The translations under genes were made by a program, and so were the position numbers. Source: JAEUJZ01 sp964460115 (lineage in GTDB: Bacteria > Myxococcota_A > Polyangia > Palsa-1104 > JAEUJZ01). From it: a stretch of DNA of 64,000 bases. The stretch lies in contig CAYWPR010000009.1 in NCBI GenBank assembly GCA_964460115.1, forward strand, positions 1 through 64,000, written 5' to 3'. The notes below the pieces were generated by a model, which saw only the letters and a list, made by a program, of their open reading frames with translations, was not told the DNA's origin and ran no database searches. Below, one piece after another: positions 24,184-32,324 of the stretch. The stretch's first letter is position 1. The number at the start of each line of letters is the position of its first letter.

Positions 24184-25431
24184 ATGAGCATTGACAGGCA
24201 GGTGACAGGGAGCTCGGGGCGGGCTTGTGTGCTTTTGACGGGCGCCACTGGGTTTTTGGGGCGTGAGCTTTTATGGCTGCTGCTTCGTGAACTGCCCGCC
24301 GACATGGACATCTTGTGTCTTGTTCGGCCCGAATCGCGACACGATGTCGACGATAGGAAGCACTTACAGCCAGGCTTGGGCAGTTTGGCCGAGCAAGCGC
24401 AGCATCGACTCAGCAAGCTGCTTGCTGTATCGACGCTAAGCGACCTGGCCAAGGACGATCCGCGGCGTCAGCGCGTTTCTGTGCAGCTTGGCGACGTCAC
24501 CCAGCCGCGGCTGGGGCTTTCGCCGGACGAATTTGCCGCTTTGGCGATGCGTGTCACCGAGATTTATCACGGGGCAGCCGCTGTGCGCTTCGATGCACCG
24601 CTGCAGCAGGCACGGCGTACCAATGTCGAGGGAACGCAAACCATGCTGGATCTGGCTGCCGCGGCGCACGCTGCCGGCCACCTGCGCCGATTTCATTATA
24701 TAGGCACGGCCTTTGTGGCTGGCATCAAAACCGGGCTGGTCTTAGAAGATGAACTCAGCCTGGCAATAAGCGCCAAAGGGGATGCGGACGCCGCATTTCA
24801 CAATACCTACGAACAGACCAAGTACGAGGCCGAGGCCGCAGTGCGCAAGCAGCTTGCGGCCGGGCTGCCGGTTAGCATCTACCGCCCCAGCATCATCGTC
24901 GGCGATAGCCAAAGCGGCTACACGTCGAGTTTCAAAGTGATGTACTGGCCGCTAAAAATTTTTGCGCGAGGACTGATTCCAATTGTACCGGCGGCGCGGG
25001 CGGGCATCGTCGATTTGGTTCCGGTCGACTTCGTCGTAAAAGCCATCTTTGCGCTGGGCAGCCAGAAAGACAGTCTGGGCCGCTGCTACCATTTGGCCGC
25101 CGGAATCGAGCATTCGACGACCATTGGGCAGGCGGTAGACATCGCAGCGGCGTTTTTCAATGTATATAAGCCCTTATTTATCCCGCGCCAGACTTTTGAG
25201 CGCTACTTTCGCAAAGTGCTCAACTTGGTGCTGCGCGGCAAAGGCCGGCAGGCTTTGGAGATTGGCCGTGTCTATATTCCTTATCTAAATTATCAAGCCC
25301 ACTTTGACACGACCAATGCCCGTCGTGACTTGCGCGCAAGTGGCTTAAGCGTGCCGAATGTACCAAACTACTTTCAGACACTTTTGCGCTACTGCGTCAC
25401 TTCAAACTGGGGAAAACGGGACATAGCATGA
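24184..25431 (+). CDS. Thioester-reductase/acyl-CoA-reductase-like NAD(P)-binding protein
   Basis: 415-residue extended short-chain dehydrogenase of the male-sterility/thioester-reductase type (NAD_binding_4). Seen: nucleotide-binding VLLTGATGFLGRELL near residue 17, IYHGAAAVRFDAPL, the HYIGTAFVAG strand carrying the Ser/Thr region, and catalytic Tyr-Lys in NTYEQTKYEAE. The likely reaction is NAD(P)H-dependent reduction of an acyl thioester to aldehyde or alcohol, but the substrate is unknown. Its stop overlaps the next gene's ATG (ATGA at 25428-25431), so both reductases are translated together and may act in sequence on the same lipid or metabolite (inference). Confidence 0.85.
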   Translation: MSIDRQVTGSSGRACVLLTGATGFLGRELLWLLLRELPADMDILCLVRPESRHDVDDRKHLQPGLGSLAEQAQHRLSKLLAVSTLSDLAKDDPRRQRVSVQLGDVTQPRLGLSPDEFAALAMRVTEIYHGAAAVRFDAPLQQARRTNVEGTQTMLDLAAAAHAAGHLRRFHYIGTAFVAGIKTGLVLEDELSLAISAKGDADAAFHNTYEQTKYEAEAAVRKQLAAGLPVSIYRPSIIVGDSQSGYTSSFKVMYWPLKIFARGLIPIVPAARAGIVDLVPVDFVVKAIFALGSQKDSLGRCYHLAAGIEHSTTIGQAVDIAAAFFNVYKPLFIPRQTFERYFRKVLNLVLRGKGRQALEIGRVYIPYLNYQAHFDTTNARRDLRASGLSVPNVPNYFQTLLRYCVTSNWGKRDIA

Positions 25432-26144
25432 ACCAGCATAGCGAAAAGCCGGTTGTATTGATTTCGGGGGCAGCAGGGGGGCTAGGCCAAGCGGTGGTGC
25501 CGGCTTTTGCCAGCCAGGGTGTGCGGTTGGCGGTGACCGATCGAAATCAAGACGGTCTTTTGGCGCTGCGCCGCCACATGGACTGGGACCCGCAGCTACA
25601 CCTGGCCCAGGCGGCCGATATCACCCGGCTGGAAGATGTGCAAAGTTTGTGCGACCAAGTGGTCGCGGCATATGGCCGACTTGATGTCGTCGTGCATTTG
25701 GCCGGAGGCTTTCGCGCCGGGCTTTTGCACAAGACTGCAGAGACAGATTGGAACTTTCTTTTTGATTTGAACGTCCGCTCTGTGCATCATTTGGCCGTCG
25801 CCGCGGTGCCAATCATGATGCGCCAGAAGCAAGGGGTGATTCTGCATGTCGCTTCGCGCGCGGCCCTGCATGGCGAGCCCGGCATCGGCGCCTATGGCGC
25901 AGCCAAGGCAGCGGTCGTGAACTTGACGCAAAGCATGGCCGCCGAGCTTATTGAGCACGGCATTCGCGTCAACTGTGTGCTGCCAAGTATTCTGAACACG
26001 CCCGCCAACCGCCAAGCGATGCCAGAAGTCGATTTTCGCAATTGGGTCGAACCGCAATCTTTGGCCAAGGTCCTATTATTTCTGGCCTCGCCGGCCGCGC
26101 GCGACATCAGCGGAGCCGCCATCCCGGTATATGGCCGTAGCTAA
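25428..26144 (+). CDS. Classical short-chain dehydrogenase/reductase
   Basis: 238-residue SDR. Seen: Rossmann motif SGAAGGLGQAV, then VVHLAGG, then VASRAALHGEPGIGAYGAAKAAV with the catalytic Tyr-x3-Lys, and RVNCVLPSILNTPANR after it. The C-terminal ARDISGAAIPVYG is the usual end of the fold. It would reduce a ketone or oxidise an alcohol with NAD(P); the substrate is unknown. It is coupled by a four-base overlap to the preceding acyl-reductase-like gene. Confidence 0.88.
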   Translation: MNQHSEKPVVLISGAAGGLGQAVVPAFASQGVRLAVTDRNQDGLLALRRHMDWDPQLHLAQAADITRLEDVQSLCDQVVAAYGRLDVVVHLAGGFRAGLLHKTAETDWNFLFDLNVRSVHHLAVAAVPIMMRQKQGVILHVASRAALHGEPGIGAYGAAKAAVVNLTQSMAAELIEHGIRVNCVLPSILNTPANRQAMPEVDFRNWVEPQSLAKVLLFLASPAARDISGAAIPVYGRS

Positions 26145-26173
26145 GAATTTTTCGAAACATTTGTGAATCGCAT

Positions 26174-26280
26174 TCCGGCTGGGGGCGGCGCCCCCCAACT
26201 GGGGAGTCTACTCCCACCATTTTGCCGTCGGAATTCATCGTCATTTTGCCAGTGCAGACGGCAACACCGACGGCAAATGG
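26174..26280 (+). promoter_or_regulatory. Cluster of inverted repeats in the M4 protease leader
   Basis: Successive symmetric elements lie between the SDR stop and the protease gene. GGGGGC-GGC-GCCCCC is near 26181-26195; GGGAGT-CT-ACTCCC is near 26202-26215. A 14/15-base inverted repeat with one bulge joins CCATTTTGCCGTCGG (26217-26231) with CCGACGGCAAATGG (26267-26280), and it encloses a small TTGCC/GGCAA hairpin. A further GGCTGGC/GCCAGCC pair lies at 26337-26343 and 26360-26366. The first hairpins could terminate the SDR operon, although no T-run follows them. The long one could be a structured leader, an operator or a mobile palindromic repeat. Confidence 0.45.
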
Positions 26281-26395
26281 GAATCGCGACAATTCGGGCA
26301 TGATTCCTGCGTAGGCATCCTTTTGAAGTTCCTGAAGGCTGGCGCTGCGTGAACCTCAGGCCAGCCAGGAAAGCTCGAAAGTTACGGAGGAGATC

Positions 26396-27916
26396 ATGCG
26401 AAAGTTCTGGATGCTTAATTTGGCTCTTTTGGGTGCTTGCGGCGGTTCGGAAGTAGTAGGAGTGGAGGCCCCGCAAGGGAATGCTCAAGCGATGAACGAA
26501 GCCGCAGTGCAATTTATTCAAAGCCAAGCGGCTCGGCTGGGGCTTTCCCAAGGAGACTCCGTACAGCAAGGGGACCGCTTCGTCGATGAACTCGGACAGG
26601 AGCATACCCGCTTTCAGCGTCTTTATCATGGATTGCCGGTGCGTGGCGGTGACTTCATCGTCCATCAAGGCCAGGCACCTTCCGAAGATGTGACGGTTTC
26701 GCTAGAAGCTGCCATTCCGTTTTCGCCCTTGCCGACGCTAAAACCTGAGCAGGCAGCGGCAGCTAGTGCGCAAGCATTCTCTGGCGCGCGCACCGCGAGC
26801 TTGGCCGCAAGCAAGCCCGAGCTTGTCGTGTATGCCTATGAAGGGGACGAGAACCTGACCCTGGCCTATGAAGTTGTCACCCAGGGAACGGCCAAGGACG
26901 GCACCCCGAGCATTCTGCATACCTTTGTGGATGCCCATAAGGGGCAGGTGCTTTCGAGCTACGATGAAATTGAGACGGCCGACGGTGTTGGAAAAACGCT
27001 ATATGCCGGTACGGTCGATCTAAGCATCACGGAGAGCGGTTCGCAGTATTCGCTGAAAGATGCTGCCCGCGGCAATGGCACCACCACGAGCGCAAGCGGC
27101 ACCATTTACACCTCGGACACTACGACCTTTGGGGATGGGACTCCCGGAACTGCAACCACCGCCGCTGCGGATGCCCACTACGGCGCTGCGGTGACCTTTG
27201 ATTACTATAAGACGGTCCATGGCCGAAATGGCATTGGCAACGATGGCAAAGGCGCTACGTCCGTCGTGCACTACGGCAGAAATTACAACAACGCCTTTTG
27301 GTCGGATAGCTGCTTCTGCATGACCTATGGCGATGGCGATAACAATATTTTGAAGCCGCTAGTGGCTTTAGATGTAGCGGGCCATGAAATGTCGCACGGC
27401 GTCACTTCGCGCACCGCTGGGCTGGTTTATTCCGGAGAGTCAGGCGGCCTGAATGAAGCCACCAGCGACATCTTTGGAACCGCGGTAGAGTTTTATGCCG
27501 CCAACGCCGAAGAGGAAGGCGATTATCTGATCGGCGAGCGCGTGGTCGGCCCCGGCTTGGGAATGACGTTTTTGCGCAGCATGATCTCGCCGACCGATGA
27601 TGGCAAATCGGTAGATCACTACTCTAAGTACAAAAAAGGCCTAGATGTGCACTACTCAAGCGGCATCGCCAATAACTTCTTCTACCTGCTTTCGGAAGGT
27701 GGCAAGAACAAGACTAGCGGCAAGTCGGTCACCGGAATCACCCGCGCCAAGGCCGAAAAGATCTGGTATCGCGCACTGACCACCTACTTCACGTCGAGCA
27801 CCAACTACAAGAAAGCCAAGACGGCGACGCTGAATGCCGCACGTGATCTATACGGCGCCACCAGCGACGAATACAAAGCCGTCACCGCAGCTTGGACCGC
27901 CGTGGGCGTGAGCTAA
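26396..27916 (+). CDS. M4 (thermolysin-family) metalloprotease, lipoprotein precursor
   Basis: 506-residue secreted zinc metalloprotease. The signal ends in LLGAC (Cys15, lipobox), so the precursor may be lipidated. An FTP/PepSY-type propeptide follows to ~residue 200 (FIVHQGQAPSEDVTVSL; VVTQGTAKDGTPS). The catalytic domain has GHEMSHGVT (HExxH) and, downstream, GGLNEATSDIFG with the third zinc ligand Glu. The C-terminal helical half contains VDHYSKYKKGLDVHYSSGI. It would degrade extracellular protein, as expected for a predatory or scavenging bacterium (inference). There is a good Shine-Dalgarno (GGAGGAG) before the ATG. It is preceded by the structured leader. Confidence 0.95.
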   Translation: MRKFWMLNLALLGACGGSEVVGVEAPQGNAQAMNEAAVQFIQSQAARLGLSQGDSVQQGDRFVDELGQEHTRFQRLYHGLPVRGGDFIVHQGQAPSEDVTVSLEAAIPFSPLPTLKPEQAAAASAQAFSGARTASLAASKPELVVYAYEGDENLTLAYEVVTQGTAKDGTPSILHTFVDAHKGQVLSSYDEIETADGVGKTLYAGTVDLSITESGSQYSLKDAARGNGTTTSASGTIYTSDTTTFGDGTPGTATTAAADAHYGAAVTFDYYKTVHGRNGIGNDGKGATSVVHYGRNYNNAFWSDSCFCMTYGDGDNNILKPLVALDVAGHEMSHGVTSRTAGLVYSGESGGLNEATSDIFGTAVEFYAANAEEEGDYLIGERVVGPGLGMTFLRSMISPTDDGKSVDHYSKYKKGLDVHYSSGIANNFFYLLSEGGKNKTSGKSVTGITRAKAEKIWYRALTTYFTSSTNYKKAKTATLNAARDLYGATSDEYKAVTAAWTAVGVS

Positions 27917-27963
27917 GAAACGGCGCAACGCATCCTTTCCGTGACGGCATAACATCATCGGGA

Positions 27964-28386
27964 TTAGGGCCGCATGCCGTCGCGGCCCAAAGTCGCATAA
28001 ATCACTTGTCGGCGTCCTTCGATCCAAGCGCGAGCGTCTGCTTCCGTCTTAAGTGCAATGGTGGGAATCGCGTGCTTCTTGAGCAGCAAGATGGCGCGTC
28101 CAAGCATCGTAATGATGACGGTGGTTACGAGGCTGGCGCCAAATATGGCCGTACCTTGCATGCGCACGGCGTTCGGCCAGCTGCTACCATAGCGTCGCGC
28201 TTCTGCCGAAAAGCCTTTTCCATTGCGGAAATCACTGATCAGCAACATATATCCATGCTTGGCGATTACTTCGTCAGCGGCTTGGCACCATTGCACCATA
28301 TCAGGCAGCGTAAAATCTCCCTGCAATCGAACGATCAGGCAGTCCTCTTCGACTTCGATAGCATGGGTACCGATCCGAGTCCGCAT
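27964..28386 (-). CDS. STAS/SpoIIAA-like protein
   Basis: 140-residue cytoplasmic protein resembling the STAS/SpoIIAA-like group. It starts with an amphipathic strand pair (VEEDCLIVRLQGDFTLPDM), then a helix-strand MLLISDFRNGKGFS, and has a hydrophobic segment (GTAIFGASLVTTVIITMLG) followed by the characteristic ending IALKTEADARAWIEGRR. Function is unknown. It follows the matrixin gene on the same strand with only 12 bases between, suggesting a shared transcript. Confidence 0.72.
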   Translation of the reverse strand: MRTRIGTHAIEVEEDCLIVRLQGDFTLPDMVQWCQAADEVIAKHGYMLLISDFRNGKGFSAEARRYGSSWPNAVRMQGTAIFGASLVTTVIITMLGRAILLLKKHAIPTIALKTEADARAWIEGRRQVIYATLGRDGMRP

Positions 28387-28398
28387 CAGATTATCTTA

Positions 28399-29427
28399 CT
28401 ACAAGCGGTCTTGTAAGTCTTCGTGGGCCCCTTTTGTCCGTCGTACCCTGGCCTGCTGTCGCCTTCGCCACCACCAAGCTCCGCACAACCCTACTACCCC
28501 CCAAAAAACCAAGCCCATTCCTGCGGAAAATTCGCTTCCTGTTGCATTGCAACCGCCGGGAGCTTTGGCCGCTTCGGGCAACTTGCAAATTCGTGGATCA
28601 TTGCTAATGGGATAAGTATTGATGACGGCTGCCAGATCATCTGCTTTGGGAATCCGCTTCTTGATCTCGCGTGGATCGGCATTGGGATACATCGAAGTAT
28701 CGTAAATTGCCTGCAGGCTGGGATCGCTTGTATGTCCGAGGTCCACGGTGGCGCAGGAAATCACTGGCTGACCGCTGCTATCGCGCGTACAGCTTACCAT
28801 GCTGTCAAAGGCACCCTTGCGACAGGTATGCTCAAGCCCCTGCAAGTGGCCAAGTTCATGGGTTAGGGTATTCCACAAATCGGTCGCATAACGTCCGTCC
28901 TGCGGCGGATTGGAACTGGTCCCTTCGTCGAAAAAGTAGTAATAGACGGCGTTTAGTTCGATATCGGCATCTAAGATGCGTCCGTCTTGCGTTGGATCGG
29001 CTGGCTTATCGACGTAGGTAACGGTGGTAACGGCAATGGCTCCGGGGTCAAAGCAAGTCGGTTCGGCATCGGGATCGGTCTCGGTACGGCACCAGCTATC
29101 GGCGTGAAACTTCAGGACCTGCAATCCGTCGCGCGCATTCACTTCTCGAGGCGCCGATGCGGGTAGGTATTTAAGCTGAAGAAAACTGGCCGCACCGGTG
29201 CGCATTTGCCAGCTTTGAATCGCTTCCTGCGTGACGCGTTCGACATCCGCAAGCGGCATCTCGGGAAGTCCGGCCGAATCCGGAGTGATATAGATACAGC
29301 TTTGCGCCCAAAATACCGGATGGCAGCCCTTTTCGGTATACGATCGAACAAAGCCCAGCGTCGGACTGGCTGAAAAAAGGATTCCGCCTAGACCCGTCAT
29401 AAGCAGATAGGATAAGCCGCGGCGCAT
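28399..29427 (-). CDS. Matrixin-like metalloprotease with MYXO-CTERM-like tail
   Basis: 342-residue exported protease. N-terminal signal (YLLMTGLGGILFSASPTLG); the catalytic motif HELGHLQGLEH is the complete HExxHxxGxxH zinc site of metzincins. The C-terminus has GGCNATG, then a hydrophobic helix (GLVFWGVVGLCGAWWW) and an Arg cluster (RRRQQARVRR). Such Cys-helix-Arg tails (MYXO-CTERM) are cell-surface sorting signals in myxobacteria. This tail has ~14 more residues after the Arg cluster than is usual. It starts one base after the stop of the upstream secreted protein gene (29429-30046), so the two are co-expressed. Confidence 0.88.
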   Translation of the reverse strand: MRRGLSYLLMTGLGGILFSASPTLGFVRSYTEKGCHPVFWAQSCIYITPDSAGLPEMPLADVERVTQEAIQSWQMRTGAASFLQLKYLPASAPREVNARDGLQVLKFHADSWCRTETDPDAEPTCFDPGAIAVTTVTYVDKPADPTQDGRILDADIELNAVYYYFFDEGTSSNPPQDGRYATDLWNTLTHELGHLQGLEHTCRKGAFDSMVSCTRDSSGQPVISCATVDLGHTSDPSLQAIYDTSMYPNADPREIKKRIPKADDLAAVINTYPISNDPRICKLPEAAKAPGGCNATGSEFSAGMGLVFWGVVGLCGAWWWRRRQQARVRRTKGAHEDLQDRL

Positions 29428-29428
29428 A

Positions 29429-30046
29429 TTATTCTCTCCCGGTTTTGGGCAATGAGGCCGGCGTCGAGCTCCTTCGATTGTGGCGGTCCAGGCAGGCAGT
29501 GATAAAAGAGACTACTTCGTCAAGCGATTTGCCTTCTGCAGAGGCAGCGTTTTGCGTGGCGGTGGCGCGCCCCAAAAGCTCGATGCCGGATAAATTGGTT
29601 TGAATGCGCGATACGCCATTGCCGTCGCGCTGTATATGTAGCGCGCCTTGCGCCATTCCGGTCGTGTAATAGATGTTACGGCGTTGCGCGGCAAACAGCA
29701 GAACTTGCTCGCCAACTTTGTAACTGGCTTCGCCAGAGACTCTTTGACCAATGTCGCCGACGACTCCACCAAGATGCCGGACGATAAATTTTGAACCCTC
29801 GGGTACACCCAAAAGATTCCGTTCACTGCGCACCGTGACATCGGTAACGATGTACGTGCTGTGCGGTGTCACGAAATGGGACTGGACGGCTTCCACGGTA
29901 CCTACCAGGATGCGATCGGCTTTAAGAGTCAGCGCCTCTAAATCCATCGCCATCATGGTAGATGCCAAAACCGGGCTGCAGACCGTCAGCCACACCCCGC
30001 AGAGAATGGCGCATAAATTCCGCGCAGGCTTAAAAAATAAGCGCAT
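29429..30046 (-). CDS. Secreted protein of unknown function, partner of matrixin gene
   Basis: 205-residue exported protein. The signal peptide (LCAILCGVWLTVCSPVLAS) starts from MRLFFKPARN at 30046, which has an AGGAGG Shine-Dalgarno just upstream; the longer in-frame ATG at 30097 is less likely. A beta-rich domain follows: LKADRILVGTVEAVQSHFV, IVTDVTVRSERNLLGVPEG, FIVRHLGGVVGDIGQRVSG. I know this arrangement from proteins found next to matrixin-type proteases, where it is uncharacterised. It might act as an inhibitor, chaperone or partner of the protease (inference). Confidence 0.72.
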   Translation of the reverse strand: MRLFFKPARNLCAILCGVWLTVCSPVLASTMMAMDLEALTLKADRILVGTVEAVQSHFVTPHSTYIVTDVTVRSERNLLGVPEGSKFIVRHLGGVVGDIGQRVSGEASYKVGEQVLLFAAQRRNIYYTTGMAQGALHIQRDGNGVSRIQTNLSGIELLGRATATQNAASAEGKSLDEVVSFITACLDRHNRRSSTPASLPKTGRE

Positions 30047-30162
30047 GAAAGATCCTCCTAGATGCCCTAGCTTCGCCTTGGCGGTTGTTCCTGGCAAGAG
30101 CTGCTTGCGCGCCCAATGTAGCGAAGCTTTCTCGTAGTCGCCTGAGAAAGGAAGAATTCGTA

Positions 30163-32022
30163 CTAGCGTCGACGGCTATTTGCTTCTTGGCTTGCCGCAG
30201 CCTCATCTTCGGCGGCAACGGCGGCCAGCGCTTTGGCCAAAGGATCATCGTCGGATGCCATCGCCATCCAGGTTACCGATGGCGATTGAGCACTGGGCTC
30301 GGCAGGTGGCGGGGGCTGTATCACTTCGGTCGGCTTAGCCGGGGCGGCCGGCGCCATGCTGGCTTTGGAGGCGGATTTGGGCACTGCGGACTTGTCTGCG
30401 GCGTCCTTGGCCGGCGGCGCATCGCCAGCGCTGCCGAGCACGCTCGACAGCTCGTCGTCAGAAGCCATGGCCATCCAGCTTGCCGATGGCGAAGCGGCGC
30501 TGGGTTCGGAGGCTATCGGCGCCGCGTCGGGTTCTTTCTTGGCGGTCGGCGGCCTACTGCCGGTATCCTTTTTGAGCGGCGATAACAGGGCGCCGGGTTT
30601 GCTGCCGGTATCCTTTTTGCCAAGCGGTAGGCTTGGCGAGCCGCGGCCGGGTGTAGGCGTGATCTTGGCGCTGTTTAAAAGGACGGCGGGGCGGCTTGGT
30701 ACGTTGCGAGCACTCTGCGCCTGCATCTTGACCGGGTTACTCGGCATCCCCTTGGCGGTGGGGACATCGGTGGTATATACAGGAACTGAATCTTTGCGTA
30801 GCGCATCCGACCGCGTCATAAAGATTGCGCTAAAGTGGACAAGTACGGCCCGCGGCGTCAGCAAGTTCGCCGGCCAGCGCCCCGGTTCGAGATCGGTGCT
30901 GGACAAGAGGCTGGTGGCTTTGGCCCGCGCGTTCAAAAGCTCACTTAAATGCTGCGTGGCCGGTCGGCCAAGTTCAATGACATCGTCCAGTTGCTTCAAT
31001 TGTCCGGGCGCTGGGCGCGTCGGTTTCTCGGTAATCATTTGCCAGGTGTCTGGACGGCAGGACAGTATTTGAAACGTCGCGCCGCCTTGCTGCTGCACGG
31101 TGGAGATGACCTCGGCAATGGACTGCGCCCCGGCGAGCCCAAGCTGCTGGGCGACCGAATCGACATGGTCGTAGACCAAAGTCAATGCCGCGCGCGCTTG
31201 ATGCGGCGTTCGTGCCGAAATGGCGGTAAGCATGCGGCAAAGTGCGCACAGAACGTACTTGGCCACCGATTCGTTGTTGATAAATTGCTTGGCGCCGATG
31301 CGTTCGCGGTCTTTGGCGCTAAGTTCTTCGCCGGCAAGCCAGGCGGTACACAAGGCCTTGCGATCCGCGTACGGATACTGCAAAAGAACGGCGCGCGCGG
31401 CTGAGTCGATCGAACCTTCCGTCGGAAGACTTAGCAAATGGGCGCGCAGTCCGGGTTCAATCTGCGGCCACAGGGGTTCCGCAGCGATGGCGAAAGCGGC
31501 GATGCTGCGCCGACTGCCTCCATCCAGGCACAGCGGTTCTACAAGCTTGAGCAGTGAACCCGGGCCTTGAAACATGCCGATGCGTGCAGAATCCAGAAGA
31601 TCACTGCATTGGGTGTACAGGACTTCCCACATCAAGCGATCGATATAGCGCTCGAAAATGCGACCCGTAATATCCCCAGGTTCTTTGCGACACAGTGCAC
31701 CAATTAATTGACGCAGAGCATGACGAAACGGCTGGGCCAGGTCCGGCAAAGCGGCCATCGATACAAACAGCCCGGTTTCGGCCTGTCGCTGACGCCGCAG
31801 CCACCACAATAGGTGACTTTTGCCGGCGCCTTCTTCGCCGACGAGTACGGCCAGATAAGGCAAGCCTGCCTGCGCGCGCGCCCGACCCCGCAATAGCGTC
31901 GAACGTGCTGATTCATGCAGCGAAGACACGTCGACAAGGTCGGAATGGCTATCGGCCTCTTGCACGATCTGCGCGGCGAAAGGGTTTGCCGCCCGAGGGG
32001 GTGAAGTATCAGCAGTGGGCAT
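30163..32022 (-). CDS. AAA/STAND-like ATPase with repeated WMAMASDD motif
   Basis: 619-residue cytoplasmic protein from the ATG at 32022 (MPTADTSPPRAAN); the open frame extends upstream to 32262 but that part is implausible. It has a P-loop GEEGAGKS (residues 62-69) inside VLVGEEGAGKSHLLWWLRR, and a helical ATPase body to ~residue 410, including LTLVYDHVDSVAQQLG as the probable Walker B. The last ~200 residues are low-complexity Lys/Pro/Ser (KKDTGSKP, KKDTGSRP) with two copies of the motif S-x-[ST]-WMAMASDD about 65 residues apart. It is a single AAA-like module without Clp signature domains, so it is not ClpV. It is divergent from the phosphorelay operon. A signalling switch is a guess. Confidence 0.78.
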   Translation of the reverse strand: MPTADTSPPRAANPFAAQIVQEADSHSDLVDVSSLHESARSTLLRGRARAQAGLPYLAVLVGEEGAGKSHLLWWLRRQRQAETGLFVSMAALPDLAQPFRHALRQLIGALCRKEPGDITGRIFERYIDRLMWEVLYTQCSDLLDSARIGMFQGPGSLLKLVEPLCLDGGSRRSIAAFAIAAEPLWPQIEPGLRAHLLSLPTEGSIDSAARAVLLQYPYADRKALCTAWLAGEELSAKDRERIGAKQFINNESVAKYVLCALCRMLTAISARTPHQARAALTLVYDHVDSVAQQLGLAGAQSIAEVISTVQQQGGATFQILSCRPDTWQMITEKPTRPAPGQLKQLDDVIELGRPATQHLSELLNARAKATSLLSSTDLEPGRWPANLLTPRAVLVHFSAIFMTRSDALRKDSVPVYTTDVPTAKGMPSNPVKMQAQSARNVPSRPAVLLNSAKITPTPGRGSPSLPLGKKDTGSKPGALLSPLKKDTGSRPPTAKKEPDAAPIASEPSAASPSASWMAMASDDELSSVLGSAGDAPPAKDAADKSAVPKSASKASMAPAAPAKPTEVIQPPPPAEPSAQSPSVTWMAMASDDDPLAKALAAVAAEDEAAASQEANSRRR

Positions 32023-32324
32023 GGAATCCGCAGTACTTTTATAGAATAGATAGTATATCAAGATCCAAAAAAATATGGACCTGTTACAGCATTCGGGCTT
32101 CCTTCGCAGGTTCCATCTCAGCCAGTGCAAAAACAGAATGCGAAAGTGCCTGAAATCAGATGGCGCGGCCATGGAGCCCAGGCAGGACGTAGACGGATTT
32201 CCTACAGAGTGTACAACGTAGGATTTGCATCTACAGGGCTGGAAATATCGCTTGCGGAACAAATCTGCCGGAAACGCGGCTACACTGTAAACTAGGTTAC
32301 GCGCGACTCCATTTCGTAACGATC
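32023..32324. other. Divergent intergenic region
   Basis: Region between the AAA gene (minus) and the PAS kinase gene (plus). An AT-rich stretch at ~32038-32080 (TTATAGAATAGATAG and surroundings) is the likely minus-strand promoter area. A perfect GTTACG/CGTAAC inverted repeat (32296-32301 and 32315-32320) ends just before the ATG at 32325 and could be an operator. No gene was seen. Confidence 0.4.

Noticed and set aside
30163..32022. AAA protein near the T6SS as the missing ClpV
   Set aside because: It has one P-loop module and no Clp N-terminal or second AAA domain, is divergent from the T6SS genes and has a low-complexity tail.
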